Origin: an uncultured Rhodocyclaceae bacterium
Lineage (GTDB): Bacteria > Pseudomonadota > Gammaproteobacteria > Burkholderiales > Rhodocyclaceae
Reading direction: 5' to 3'
Assembly: GCA_903930805.1 (NCBI GenBank)
Contig: CAIYZZ010000406.1
Span: 1-8,371 of the forward strand
DNA length: 8,371 nt
In this document: one piece after another, positions 1-6,321 of the stretch
How the letters are laid out: the number at the start of each line of letters is the position of its first letter
Numbering within the stretch: position 1 is the stretch's first letter
The notes under the pieces: model-generated
Database searches by the model: none
What the model was told of the DNA's origin: nothing
Seen by the model: the letters and a program-made list of their open reading frames with translations, nothing else
Program-made: the position numbers and the translations under genes

Positions 1-372
1 ACCGGGGTGTCCGGTGCCAGCCCTCACCAACTGATCCTAATGCTTTACGATGGGGCGATTCATGCATTGGGTTTGGCTACTCAGGGAATACGGGATGGGG
101 ACATCCCCAAAAAAGGGCGCGCCATTTCGAATGCGATCGACATCATTTCTCAAGGCCTGCAGTCTTCTTTGAAACTCGACGAAGGAGGAGATTTAGCCGA
201 AAGGTTGTATAGCCTTTACGACTACATGTGCAATCGTCTGCTTTTCGCCAACCTCAAGAACGACCTGGCAGCCATTGAAGAAGTTAGAGGCCTCTTGATA
301 GACCTTAGAGGCGCTTGGGGTGAAATACAAAGCGATACCCCTGCTTCTCCCGGTAACGGAGTCGCAAGCTGA
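1..372 (+). CDS. fliS: FliS flagellin export chaperone (5' end outside window)
   Basis: FliS binds the C-terminal part of flagellin in the cytoplasm, keeps it from polymerising early and delivers it to the flagellar export gate. The reading frame is open from base 1, so the start lies outside the window; 123 residues are visible and roughly the first 15-20 of a usual 130-150 residue FliS are missing. The diagnostic stretch SGASPHQLILMLYDGAI is at the left end (bases 7-57), followed by the helical segments RAISNAIDIISQGLQSSL and LYSLYDYMCNRLLFANL typical of the four-helix FliS fold. The GTG at base 7 is an internal Val of the conserved segment, not the start. The stop TGA overlaps the next ATG by one base (TGATG), which suggests translational coupling to fliT. 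Base composition is lower than elsewhere (about 51% GC by hand count over 1-360), with AGA, ATA and CTA codons that are scarce in the other genes. Confidence 0.95.
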   Translation, partial: TGVSGASPHQLILMLYDGAIHALGLATQGIRDGDIPKKGRAISNAIDIISQGLQSSLKLDEGGDLAERLYSLYDYMCNRLLFANLKNDLAAIEEVRGLLIDLRGAWGEIQSDTPASPGNGVAS

Positions 373-713
373 TGACTATGATGTTGCCAATGCCTGCCCA
401 GATCGAGATCTACGAACAGATGAGTACGCTCTCCACCCGCATGGTGGAGGCGGCGCGTGCCAATGATTGGGAACAATTGATAGATCTCGAACATGCCGTA
501 TCGTCGCTGCGCGAAACCTTGGTTAATGAGGCTGACATTAGTTCCGCCAAACCAGAAGAAGTCGAAAAAAAGCGCCACCTGATCCAGTGCATTCTCAGGG
601 ATGATGCCGAGGTGCGTCGCCATACCGAGCCCTGGATGGAACATGTCCGAAGCTTCCTGAGTGGCAATGCGCGCCAGCGGCAAGTCGACCAGGCTTACGG
701 CGCGGGCGGCTAG
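372..713 (+). CDS. fliT: FliT-like flagellar export chaperone
   Basis: This is a 113-residue, mostly helical protein in the position and size class of FliT, the chaperone that holds the filament cap protein FliD and, in enterics, also acts on the FlhDC regulator. Visible family-like features are an N-terminal helix with IYEQMSTLSTRMVEAA (residues 11-28), the DWEQLIDLE segment (32-40), and a second helical region with KKRHLIQCILRDDAEVRRH (66-84) followed by WMEHVRSFL (88-96). The start at 372 is chosen because it overlaps the fliS stop as TGATG and has a GGAG about 10 bases upstream (358-361); Met3, Met4 and Met7 are alternatives. FliT proteins diverge strongly, so the assignment rests on the helix pattern and on the position right after fliS. 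Whether it has any regulatory role here cannot be seen. Confidence 0.8.
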   Translation: MTMMLPMPAQIEIYEQMSTLSTRMVEAARANDWEQLIDLEHAVSSLRETLVNEADISSAKPEEVEKKRHLIQCILRDDAEVRRHTEPWMEHVRSFLSGNARQRQVDQAYGAGG

Positions 714-755
714 TCCGTTTTGCCGCGTGCGTCGGCATTTGATGATTGATAACGC

Positions 756-2000
756 ATGGCGCTGATCCCCTCCGATGTCGGCATCCGTATGCGTTTGCAG
801 AACGAAGCGAGCCTGCTGCAGCCGCTTTCGCCTGTCCACGAGATCCCCTCCGACCTGCCGGAGTTACGCACGGGACAATTCTTCTCGGCGCGCATTCAGG
901 AAGTTCTGCCCGACAACACCTACAAGGCCCTGGTCGCAGGCAAACAGCTGACGCTGCAACTTCCCGAGGGAGCGAAACCGGGGGATCAACTCGAACTGGT
1001 GGTGATCGATCGCTCGGCGAAGGTAGTGATCGCCAAGCAGGTGGAAGGTGCTGCCCTGGCTGCTGCCGAAACGGGACCCTACCCGTTCGCCAAATTCAGC
1101 CCGGCGGCACGCATGATTGGCAACTTGTTGCCGGCTGAGGGCACGGCACCGCCACCGGCACAGTTGAATCGCGGCCAGCCGCTGCTGGCGCAGCCACCCC
1201 AGGCGCAAGGTGCCGCCGTCCTGCTGGCACCGACGCTGGAAAAAGCGGTAACGCAGAGCGGCATGTTCTATGAGTCGCACCAGGCACAGTGGGTAACCGG
1301 CAAGTTACCGCTGGCGCAACTGCTGCAAGAGCCTCAGGGACAAATGTCGCAACCGCAGGCGTTTGTGCTGGCAGCGCAGGAACGTCTGGCGGCATCTGCT
1401 CAGCCATTAGTCAGGGACGATACGCAAACGCCGACCGCCAAAGGAACCGCACCAGAGCACGCACCGGCAGAGTCAGCGCGCCAGCTGGTGGCGACGGCGA
1501 CCAACACTGCCGCGAATGTCCCGCAGGCTTCTCTGGCAGGCGGGGGTGAAAAAGTCGGCGCTGGCGGGACGGCAAACAATCCAACGCAGGCCACCCCACT
1601 GTCGCAGCAGGTACCCGATGAACTACGCCCCCTCGTGCAACAGCAACTCGAGGCCGTGGCGACGCAGCGCATGTTCTGGCATGGCGAAGTCTGGCCGCAG
1701 CAGCCGATGGATTGGGAAATTGAAAGGGATGGCCGCCGTGAAAGCCGTGGTGGCGAAGAGGATGGGGCCGACTGGCGCACCGCACTTTCGCTCACCACGC
1801 CGCGTCTCGGGCGAATAGACGCCAAGCTGCAACTGGCCACCAACGGCGTGCGCATCACGCTGGCGACGCCCTACGGTGCCAGCGCGGCCGATCTGCGCGA
1901 TGCGGCACCGAAGCTTGCCGAGGCGCTGGCTGCTGCTGGCGTGCCTTTGCTGGCGCTCAACATAAAACACGAAGATGAGTTCTCTGCCGGGCAAGGCTGA
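756..2000 (+). CDS. fliK: FliK-type flagellar hook-length control protein
   Basis: A 414-residue protein read as FliK, the exported ruler that measures the hook and triggers the export apparatus to change from rod/hook to filament substrates. The N-terminal part (residues 29-95) is compact and mixed alpha/beta in character (GQFFSARIQEVLPDNTYKAL). A second conserved-looking island is GMFYESHQAQWVTGKLPL (169-186). Residues about 125-165 and 195-285 are rich in Ala, Pro, Gln and Thr and look disordered, as in other FliK linkers. The C-terminal region (about 285-405) has the pattern of the FliK C-terminal domain: a Gln-rich helix, then TTPRLGRIDAKLQLATNGVR (347-366), then a helix ending in AAAGVPLLALNI. 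It lies 42 bases after fliT with no clear promoter and no strong ribosome-binding site, and its last 26 bases overlap the FlhB-like gene, the known functional partner of FliK. The family is weakly conserved, but the context supports the call. Confidence 0.85.
   Translation: MALIPSDVGIRMRLQNEASLLQPLSPVHEIPSDLPELRTGQFFSARIQEVLPDNTYKALVAGKQLTLQLPEGAKPGDQLELVVIDRSAKVVIAKQVEGAALAAAETGPYPFAKFSPAARMIGNLLPAEGTAPPPAQLNRGQPLLAQPPQAQGAAVLLAPTLEKAVTQSGMFYESHQAQWVTGKLPLAQLLQEPQGQMSQPQAFVLAAQERLAASAQPLVRDDTQTPTAKGTAPEHAPAESARQLVATATNTAANVPQASLAGGGEKVGAGGTANNPTQATPLSQQVPDELRPLVQQQLEAVATQRMFWHGEVWPQQPMDWEIERDGRRESRGGEEDGADWRTALSLTTPRLGRIDAKLQLATNGVRITLATPYGASAADLRDAAPKLAEALAAAGVPLLALNIKHEDEFSAGQG
1545..1575 (+). 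repeat. Dispersed short repeat, copy 1 (inside fliK linker)
   Basis: Bases 1550-1573 match bases 3758-3781 (inside fleR) on the same strand at 23 of 24 positions; the perfect core includes GTCGGCGCTGGCGG. Extending to 1545-1575 against 3753-3783 gives 27 of 31. Here the repeat is read as residues 265-273 of FliK (EKVGAGGTA), in a low-complexity linker. What it does is unknown. Confidence 0.7.
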
Positions 2001-2310
2001 GCGCGGCGGCAGTGGCGCGCGCGCACTGGCCGTAGCGCTGAAATATGCGCCAGGCGACAGTGCGCCCAAGGTCGTCGCCAAGGGGCGCGGGCTGATTGCC
2101 GATGAGATCATTTCGCGCGCCCGCGAGCATGGTGTGTATGTGCATGAGTCGCCTGAGTTGGTCACGCTGCTGTCGGAGATTGATCTCGACGACAGCATCC
2201 CCCCTGCCCTGTATATCGCCGTAGCCGAACTGCTGGCCTGGCTCTATCAGGTGGAACAGAAAGGCGTCAGCCCGGCACTTCCTCCCGACGGGGTAGCACC
2301 GAAGGAATAA
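1975..2310 (+). CDS. Stand-alone FlhB C-terminal-domain protein (FhlB/FlhX type)
   Basis: A 111-residue protein matching only the cytoplasmic C-terminal domain of FlhB, the export-gate component that sets substrate specificity. The family pattern is clear: LAVALKYAPGDSAPKVVAKGRGLIADEI (18-45) followed by AREHGVYVHESPELVTLL (49-66) and IPPALYIAVAELLAWLYQ (75-92). The four FlhB transmembrane helices are absent, and the autocleavage motif NPTH is replaced (residues 14-17 read GARA), so self-cleavage at this site is not expected. Small proteins of this kind are known (FhlB/FlhX in other bacteria) and in some cases can stand in for the cleaved FlhB fragment; a role in the FliK-driven switch is inference here. 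The ATG at 1975 is the first usable start, since a stop in the same frame lies at 1963-1965. It overlaps fliK by 26 bases, so translation is probably coupled. A full-length flhB is presumably elsewhere. Confidence 0.88.
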   Translation: MSSLPGKAERGGSGARALAVALKYAPGDSAPKVVAKGRGLIADEIISRAREHGVYVHESPELVTLLSEIDLDDSIPPALYIAVAELLAWLYQVEQKGVSPALPPDGVAPKE

Positions 2311-2334
2311 AATTGGCGCTCACCGATCACCACC

Positions 2335-3123
2335 ATGACCGACCCAGCGACCGCCTCCACTTCTCCCGCAAATTCTCCCGCCGTTCTCGAACAGGGTGAA
2401 TACGACCATTTCATGCTGCGCACACCGGCCGAGGTCGTGCTGGTGCTGCGCGGTCTGTGTGAGCATGTATCGCAGATGACGGTTTTCTTCAACGAAGGCC
2501 ACGACATGCTGCTGACGACGCTGGCGCATGTGGCGGAAGATCATCTCGTGCTCGACTACGGCCCCAGCAGCGAGATGAACCGCAAGGCGCTGGAGGCAGA
2601 GAAGCATTTTTGCGTGACCACACTGGAAAAAGTGCGCGTGCAATTCATCCTGCGTGGTTTTACGCAGGTGGAGCACGAGGGTCGCCCTTCTTTTCGCTGC
2701 GCACTGCCCAACGAAGTTCTGCGCTTGCAGCGGCGCGAGTTTTATCGACTCATGACACCCCTCGTCCGCCCACTGATATGCATGATGCCGCTCCCCATGC
2801 CGGACGGCGGCCTACATATGCACGAGGCACATGTCTTCGACATCAGCGGCGGCGGCATGGGCATCTCGGCACCGCCCGAAGGCACCTCGTTCGCTGCGGA
2901 GATGACGTTTCCCAACTGCCGCATCGAGTTACCAGAAATCGGTTTTGTCACCTGCACATTGAAGGTGCGCAGCGTTTTCGAAGTCACCCTGCGCAGCGGT
3001 ACCCATGTACGACGGGCGGGCAGCGAGTTTGTCAAACTGCCGGGACCGATGATGACGCTGATCCAGCGTTACATCATCAAGGTGGAGCGGGAACGAAAGG
3101 CGCGCGAGACTGGAATGGGTTGA
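2335..3123 (+). CDS. ycgR: YcgR-type flagellar brake protein with PilZ domain
   Basis: A 262-residue cytoplasmic protein of the YcgR family, which binds c-di-GMP and then acts on the flagellar motor (FliG/FliM or MotA in studied species) to slow swimming. The N-terminal YcgR domain spans about residues 23-125 (FMLRTPAEVVLVLRGL, then HLVLDYGPSSEMNRKAL). The PilZ domain spans about 130-250 and keeps both c-di-GMP-binding motifs: RxxxR in QRREFYRL (Arg134 and Arg138) and DxSxxG in DISGGGMG (Asp169, Ser171, Gly174). The C-terminal segment EFVKLPGPMMTLIQRYI matches the usual YcgR ending. The first ~20 residues are Ala/Ser/Pro-rich and have no recognisable ribosome-binding site before the ATG; Met27 (base 2413), with AGGGTGA upstream, is a possible alternative start. 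The gene follows fhlB by 24 bases in the same reading frame. Its place in a flagellar operon agrees with a motor role. Confidence 0.92.
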   Translation: MTDPATASTSPANSPAVLEQGEYDHFMLRTPAEVVLVLRGLCEHVSQMTVFFNEGHDMLLTTLAHVAEDHLVLDYGPSSEMNRKALEAEKHFCVTTLEKVRVQFILRGFTQVEHEGRPSFRCALPNEVLRLQRREFYRLMTPLVRPLICMMPLPMPDGGLHMHEAHVFDISGGGMGISAPPEGTSFAAEMTFPNCRIELPEIGFVTCTLKVRSVFEVTLRSGTHVRRAGSEFVKLPGPMMTLIQRYIIKVERERKARETGMG

Positions 3124-3150
3124 TGCGGGGCCTGGGGTCAGACCGGCATG
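3124..3150. other. Convergent ycgR/fliE junction with GGGGTCAGACC motif
   Basis: Only 14 bases separate the two stop codons. The junction and the last codons of fliE hold GGGGCCTGGGGTCAGACC (3126-3143), in which GGTC-A-GACC can form only a 4-bp stem. There is no T-run and no convincing bidirectional terminator. The motif resembles ends of short dispersed palindromic elements, but one copy proves nothing. Confidence 0.3.
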
Positions 3151-3470
3151 TTCATCACATCCTGATAGGCCGTGACGAGCTTGTTGCGCACCTGCACCAT
3201 CTGCTGGAACGAGAGGCTGGCCTTTTGCAGGTTGATCATGACGTCCTGCACGCTGACATTGCTATCGCCACTGGCGAAATTTTGCGTCATTTGCTGGGCG
3301 GACTGCTGCGCCGAGTTGACCTGATCGATCGCCGACTTGAGGGCCAAGCCGAAATCGGCACCCTCTGCGCCTTGCGCCGCAGCCGCAGGCTTGCCGTGTG
3401 CCACAGCGCTTGCGGCGCGTAGTTCAGAGAGCATTTGTTCGAGGTTGCGAGTGTCGATGGCCATGGTCAT
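3138..3470 (-). CDS. fliE: FliE, MS-ring/rod junction protein
   Basis: FliE is a small exported basal-body protein that joins the FliF ring to the proximal rod and is needed early for export. The 110-residue product has the family signature along its C-terminal half: FGLALKSAIDQVNSAQQ (40-56), FASGDSNVSVQDVMINLQKA (65-84), then SFQQMVQVRNKLVTAYQDVMNM (87-108). The length matches the family norm of about 100-115. The frame is open further upstream to a GTG at 3536, but a strong sigma-54 promoter lies at about 3506-3521, with a predicted transcript start near 3495, so that longer start cannot be on this transcript. ATG at 3470 (MTMAID) and ATG at 3464 (MAID) both have a GGAA within a usable distance. 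The gene lies on the opposite strand from fliF and convergent with ycgR. Confidence 0.95.
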   Translation of the reverse strand: MTMAIDTRNLEQMLSELRAASAVAHGKPAAAAQGAEGADFGLALKSAIDQVNSAQQSAQQMTQNFASGDSNVSVQDVMINLQKASLSFQQMVQVRNKLVTAYQDVMNMPV

Positions 3471-3505
3471 GTTCCGGTCGCCGTAAATGGCGTTCAGTCT
3501 TTTAT

Positions 3506-3521
3506 AGCAAAGTGCGTGCCG
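3506..3521 (-). promoter_or_regulatory. Sigma-54 (-24/-12) promoter of fliE
   Basis: Read on the minus strand the site is CGGCACGCACTTTGCT, against the consensus TGGCACG-N4-TTGCW: 11 of the 12 fixed positions match, and the invariant GG (3520-3519) and GC (3508-3507) are exactly ten bases apart. The predicted start of transcription is near 3495, giving a leader of about 25-30 bases before fliE. It sits in the 62-bp gap after fleR, whose product is a sigma-54 activator, so FleR control of this promoter is the natural inference. Confidence 0.85.
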
Positions 3522-3532
3522 AAAGCCAAGCT

Positions 3533-4999
3533 TCACTCATCATTTTCGCCATCATTGAAGAACCCCTCCTCGCGATACTGCTTGAGCTTGTAGCGCAGGG
3601 TGCGTTCTGAAATGCCCAGCAGTTCGATGGCCTTCTTGCGCGAGCCACCCACCTTGGCGAGCGTTTCGAGAATGTGCTGCCGCTCCAGATCTTTCATGTT
3701 GGCCGGAATCCCTTGCGGGACAAAGAGTTGCGATGGTTGCGACGGCACCTCCGATGCAAAAGTCGGCGCTGGCGGTACGGCGACTGAGGATGGAGCCGCA
3801 AACGCGGCAGCCAGCGTAGAGGTCGCAGGCACCTCACCGGCAGCCGTGGGCAACAGCAGGTGCTCGGTTTCGATGATGTCGCCGGGTGCGAGAATCAGTG
3901 CGCGCTGCATGGCATTTTCGAGTTCGCGCACGTTACCCGGCCAGGGATGTGCGGCAAGTTTTGCCGCTGCCCCAGCGCCAATTTTCGCCACGCGACCGAG
4001 TCGCGCACCATGCAGGGCCAAAAAGTGCCGCGCCATCGGCACGATGTCGCCCGAGCGTTCGCGCAGGGACGGAATGGCGAGGGGGAAAACATTGAGCCGG
4101 TAAAACAGGTCTTCACGGAAACGTCCGGCCGCAACTTCCATTGTCATGTTGCGATTGGAGGTGGCGAGCACACGAATATCCACCGGCACCGGTTTCTTGC
4201 CGCCCACGCGTTCGACTTCGCGCTCTTGCAGCACGCGCAGCAGTTTCGCCTGCAAGCCAAGTGGCATTTCAGAAATTTCGTCGAGTAGCAGGGTGCCGCC
4301 GTCTGCCTGCTCGAACTTGCCGGCCTGGGCGTTCTGCGCGCCAGTAAAGGCACCCTTCTCGTGGCCGAAGAGCGTGGCTTCGAGCAGCGTGTCGGGAATT
4401 GCCGCACAGTTGATGGCAACGAAGGGTCCCTTGGCACGTTGTGACTGTTCGTGGATATAGCGGGCGAATACTTCTTTGCCGGTGCCCGATTCGCCGGTGA
4501 GCAGTACGGTGGCATCGGTTCTGGCCACGCGCGCCGCCAGAAGCAGCACTTCGCGTGTTCGCGCGTCGGCCGCCACCACACCTTCGGCAGCAGGCGGAAC
4601 GGCATAACGCTCGATCTGATCAAGCAAGGCTTTCGGCTCGAAGGGCTTGAGCATGAAATCGCAGGCGCCGCCACGCATCGCGGCCACGGCTTTGTCGACG
4701 TCGCCAAAGGCGGTCATCAACAACACCGGCAGACCGGGCTTTTTCAGGCGGATTTCGCCCAACAGTTGCAGACCGTCCATCGGTGCCATGCGCAGGTCGG
4801 AAACGACCATCTGGAAAGCCTCGCGGTCGAGCAGCGCAAGCGCTGTCGGACCACCGTCCGCCCCGCTGACGCGGTAGCCGGCGGCTTCCAGCGTGATCAA
4901 CAACGCATCGCGCAGGGCATCATCGTCCTCGACGACCAGGATGTTCATGGGGGATTGCGCGGCGGATTTCGCAGCTGAGTTTATGGGTGCTTGGACCAT
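3533..4999 (-). CDS. fleR: FleR/FlrC-type sigma-54-dependent response regulator
   Basis: A 488-residue NtrC-family activator that, when phosphorylated by its partner kinase, remodels sigma-54 RNA polymerase at basal-body and hook promoters. The receiver domain (about 18-132) has the acidic pocket EDD (24-26), phospho-acceptor Asp68 in VVSDLRM, Thr96 and Lys118. The AAA+ domain (about 140-385) has Walker A GESGTGKE (169-176), the sigma-54-contacting loop GAFTGA (216-221), Walker B LLLDEI (237-242), Arg residues in RFREDLFYR (293-301) and PWPGNVREL (352-360). A Pro/Ala-rich linker (about 385-432) leads to a Fis-type helix-turn-helix (GGSRKKAIELLGISERTLRY, 451-470). All catalytic motifs are intact. 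The start at 4999 overlaps the fleS stop as TGATG and has GGAG eight bases upstream; Met18 (base 4948) starts at the conventional domain edge but has no ribosome-binding site. The linker contains copy 2 of the short repeat shared with fliK. Confidence 0.95.
   Translation of the reverse strand: MVQAPINSAAKSAAQSPMNILVVEDDDALRDALLITLEAAGYRVSGADGGPTALALLDREAFQMVVSDLRMAPMDGLQLLGEIRLKKPGLPVLLMTAFGDVDKAVAAMRGGACDFMLKPFEPKALLDQIERYAVPPAAEGVVAADARTREVLLLAARVARTDATVLLTGESGTGKEVFARYIHEQSQRAKGPFVAINCAAIPDTLLEATLFGHEKGAFTGAQNAQAGKFEQADGGTLLLDEISEMPLGLQAKLLRVLQEREVERVGGKKPVPVDIRVLATSNRNMTMEVAAGRFREDLFYRLNVFPLAIPSLRERSGDIVPMARHFLALHGARLGRVAKIGAGAAAKLAAHPWPGNVRELENAMQRALILAPGDIIETEHLLLPTAAGEVPATSTLAAAFAAPSSVAVPPAPTFASEVPSQPSQLFVPQGIPANMKDLERQHILETLAKVGGSRKKAIELLGISERTLRYKLKQYREEGFFNDGENDE
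3753..3783 (+). repeat. Dispersed short repeat, copy 2 (inside fleR linker)
   Basis: Same-strand match to bases 1545-1575 in fliK: 23 of 24 over 3758-3781 and 27 of 31 over the longer stretch. Because fleR is on the minus strand, the repeat is translated in the opposite direction here, as AVPPAPTFA (residues 407-415), again in a disordered linker. Shared protein ancestry therefore cannot explain the match. Confidence 0.7.
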
Positions 5000-6210
5000 C
5001 AGTTCGACTCCAGGGAATTTTCATCGCCCATGTTACGCGTGCCACGGCTGACAGTGAGCACGAATTCGGTGCCGGCGCCATGGGCGGATTCAACATCGAT
5101 GCCGCCGCCATGGGCGCGCGCCACGCCACGGGCGATGGCGAGTCCCAATCCGGTACCTTCGGCGCGGGTAGTGAAAAATGGCTGGAACAAGCGGGCAACG
5201 ACATCAGGCGGCATACCGCGCCCGTTGTCACGAATGCGAAAAGCCAGCCGCTCGTCGGTGGCATCCACACCCAGACTGACGCACCCACCCTCCGCGACAG
5301 CCTGTAGAGCGTTCTCGAGCAAGTTGGTGAGCGCCCCGGCGAGCGCCTTGCGGTTGCCGGTAATGGCCAACCCCGCAGGTGCCGGGGTCAGCGCAAACTC
5401 GACGCCACGGGCGCGGGCGAGCGGCTCGAAAGTGTGCGCCAGTTCGCCCAGCAATTCTTCGACAGCAAAGCTTTCGCGCCCGAGCACCTCGCCGCGCGCA
5501 AAGAGCAGCATGTCCTGGATCAGGTGTTCGAGATGTTTGAGGCGCCCGACGGTCTTTTGCGCGATGCTGATGCGGGTGGCCTCGGGCATGTCCGGGTTTT
5601 CGAGATTACCGGCATACAGCAGCGCGGCTGCCAGCGGTGTGCGCAACTGGTGCGCCAGTTGTGCCGCCATCTCACCCATCGCCGCCAGACGTTCGTGACG
5701 TTCGGCCTGCATCTTGAGCTGGTGCGCCCCGGTGATGTCATGCAGCAGGACAATGCGACCACCGCTCGAATCCGGCGCCGTCATGCTCATGGCGACGCGA
5801 TGCTCGCCAGCCTGCATTTCACCGGCGGTGTCGGTTGGGCGCAGGCAGACCGCTTCAATGTTGCCCCAGGCCATGCCGAGCGCGGGGGTGCCCAGCAAAT
5901 GATCGGCAGCGGGATTGGCGACATCGAGCCGGCCTTCGCGATCAAGCACCACCACGCCCGCCGGCAGAGCTTCGAGCAGGCGTGTTAGGCGATCGGTAAG
6001 TGCCGCCTTTTCCTGATACTGCTGACGCAATGCGCCATTGGCAGCTGCCAGTTCACCGGTGAGCGCCTCGACCTGGCGCTCGAGCGTGCCATAAGCAGTC
6101 GACAGTTCCTCGGAGACCTGGTTGAACAACCGGAAGGCTTCGGCCAGACGTGCCGGGTCCGTGGGTATTTCGATGGTGGGTACGGAGGGCACGGGGTCGG
6201 TTACATTCAT
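4999..6210 (-). CDS. fleS: FleS/FlrB-type cytoplasmic sensor histidine kinase
   Basis: A 403-residue histidine kinase that is the expected phosphate donor of FleR. It has no transmembrane segment, as in FleS/FlrB, so it senses an internal signal such as assembly state. In order: a coiled-coil-like N-terminal helix (about 20-78, with AEAFRLFNQVSEEL), a PAS domain (about 78-160, ALPAGVVVLDREGRLDVANPAA at its start), the dimerisation/phospho-acceptor helix with His187 in AHQLRTPL, the N box with Asn300 in NLLENAL, G1 DNGRGM (328-333), an F box FQPFFTT (342-348) and G2 GTGLGLAI (352-359). The frame is open to 6333, but that extension runs into the divergent regulatory region; ATG at 6210 gives the normal family length of about 400. 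No Shine-Dalgarno is visible before it. The stop overlaps the fleR start by one base. Confidence 0.93.
   Translation of the reverse strand: MNVTDPVPSVPTIEIPTDPARLAEAFRLFNQVSEELSTAYGTLERQVEALTGELAAANGALRQQYQEKAALTDRLTRLLEALPAGVVVLDREGRLDVANPAADHLLGTPALGMAWGNIEAVCLRPTDTAGEMQAGEHRVAMSMTAPDSSGGRIVLLHDITGAHQLKMQAERHERLAAMGEMAAQLAHQLRTPLAAALLYAGNLENPDMPEATRISIAQKTVGRLKHLEHLIQDMLLFARGEVLGRESFAVEELLGELAHTFEPLARARGVEFALTPAPAGLAITGNRKALAGALTNLLENALQAVAEGGCVSLGVDATDERLAFRIRDNGRGMPPDVVARLFQPFFTTRAEGTGLGLAIARGVARAHGGGIDVESAHGAGTEFVLTVSRGTRNMGDENSLESN
5008..5011 (-). promoter_or_regulatory. Ribosome-binding site of fleR
   Basis: GGAG on the minus strand, eight bases before the ATG at 4999 and inside the end of fleS. 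It supports the long start over Met18, which has only a C-run before it. Confidence 0.6.
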
Positions 6211-6280
6211 AAGGTGAGGATGTTCGCAAAAAGTTGGTTTCAACGGTACGGTGAATAAGCGGTAAAACAATACCTGAAAT

Positions 6281-6299
6281 AGCGGCAATTTTTGCCGCT
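6281..6299. repeat. Perfect palindrome in fleS/fliF divergent region
   Basis: AGCGGCAA-TTT-TTGCCGCT is a perfect inverted repeat with 8-bp arms and a 3-base centre, in the middle of the 155-bp gap. Its centre is about 40 bases upstream of the predicted fliF transcript start and 80 bases upstream of the fleS start codon. There is no T-run after it on either strand, so it looks more like a protein-binding site than a terminator. Which protein would bind (FleR, a FleQ-like factor or another) cannot be told. Confidence 0.6.
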
Positions 6300-6305
6300 G
6301 CTTGC

Positions 6306-6321
6306 AGGAACCCCTCTTGCT
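6306..6321 (+). promoter_or_regulatory. Candidate sigma-54 promoter of fliF
   Basis: AGGAACCCCTCTTGCT has GG (6307-6308) and GC (6319-6320) exactly ten bases apart and a perfect -12 half TTGCT; the -24 half keeps GG plus two of the other four fixed positions after it. The predicted transcript start is near 6332, leaving a leader of about 34 bases before fliF. It is weaker than the fliE site but well placed; the rest of the 6211-6365 gap shows no strong sigma-70 or sigma-28 match. Confidence 0.55.

Noticed and set aside
714..755. Promoter between fliT and fliK
   Set aside because: TTGC occurs at 720-723 but no GG lies at the required distance, and no sigma-28 or sigma-70 pair was convincing.
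2308..2337. Readthrough fusion of fhlB and ycgR, which share a reading frame with one TAA between
   Set aside because: TAA is the tightest stop, no recoding signal is visible, and a shared frame has a one-in-three chance.
2610..3422. Plus-strand open frame (270 codons) across ycgR and fliE
   Set aside because: It runs in a different frame through two well-supported genes on opposite strands, and its product resembles no family.
3967..3995. Third copy of the fliK/fleR repeat, on the minus strand of fleR (KIGAGAAA)
   Set aside because: Only about 18 of 24 bases match and the residues lie in a family-conserved part of the AAA+ domain just before PWPGNVREL, so ordinary conservation explains it.
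4991..5698. Plus-strand open frame (235 codons) opposite fleS
   Set aside because: Shadow of the fleS coding frame; Ser/Arg/Ala-rich product with no recognisable motif or ribosome-binding site.
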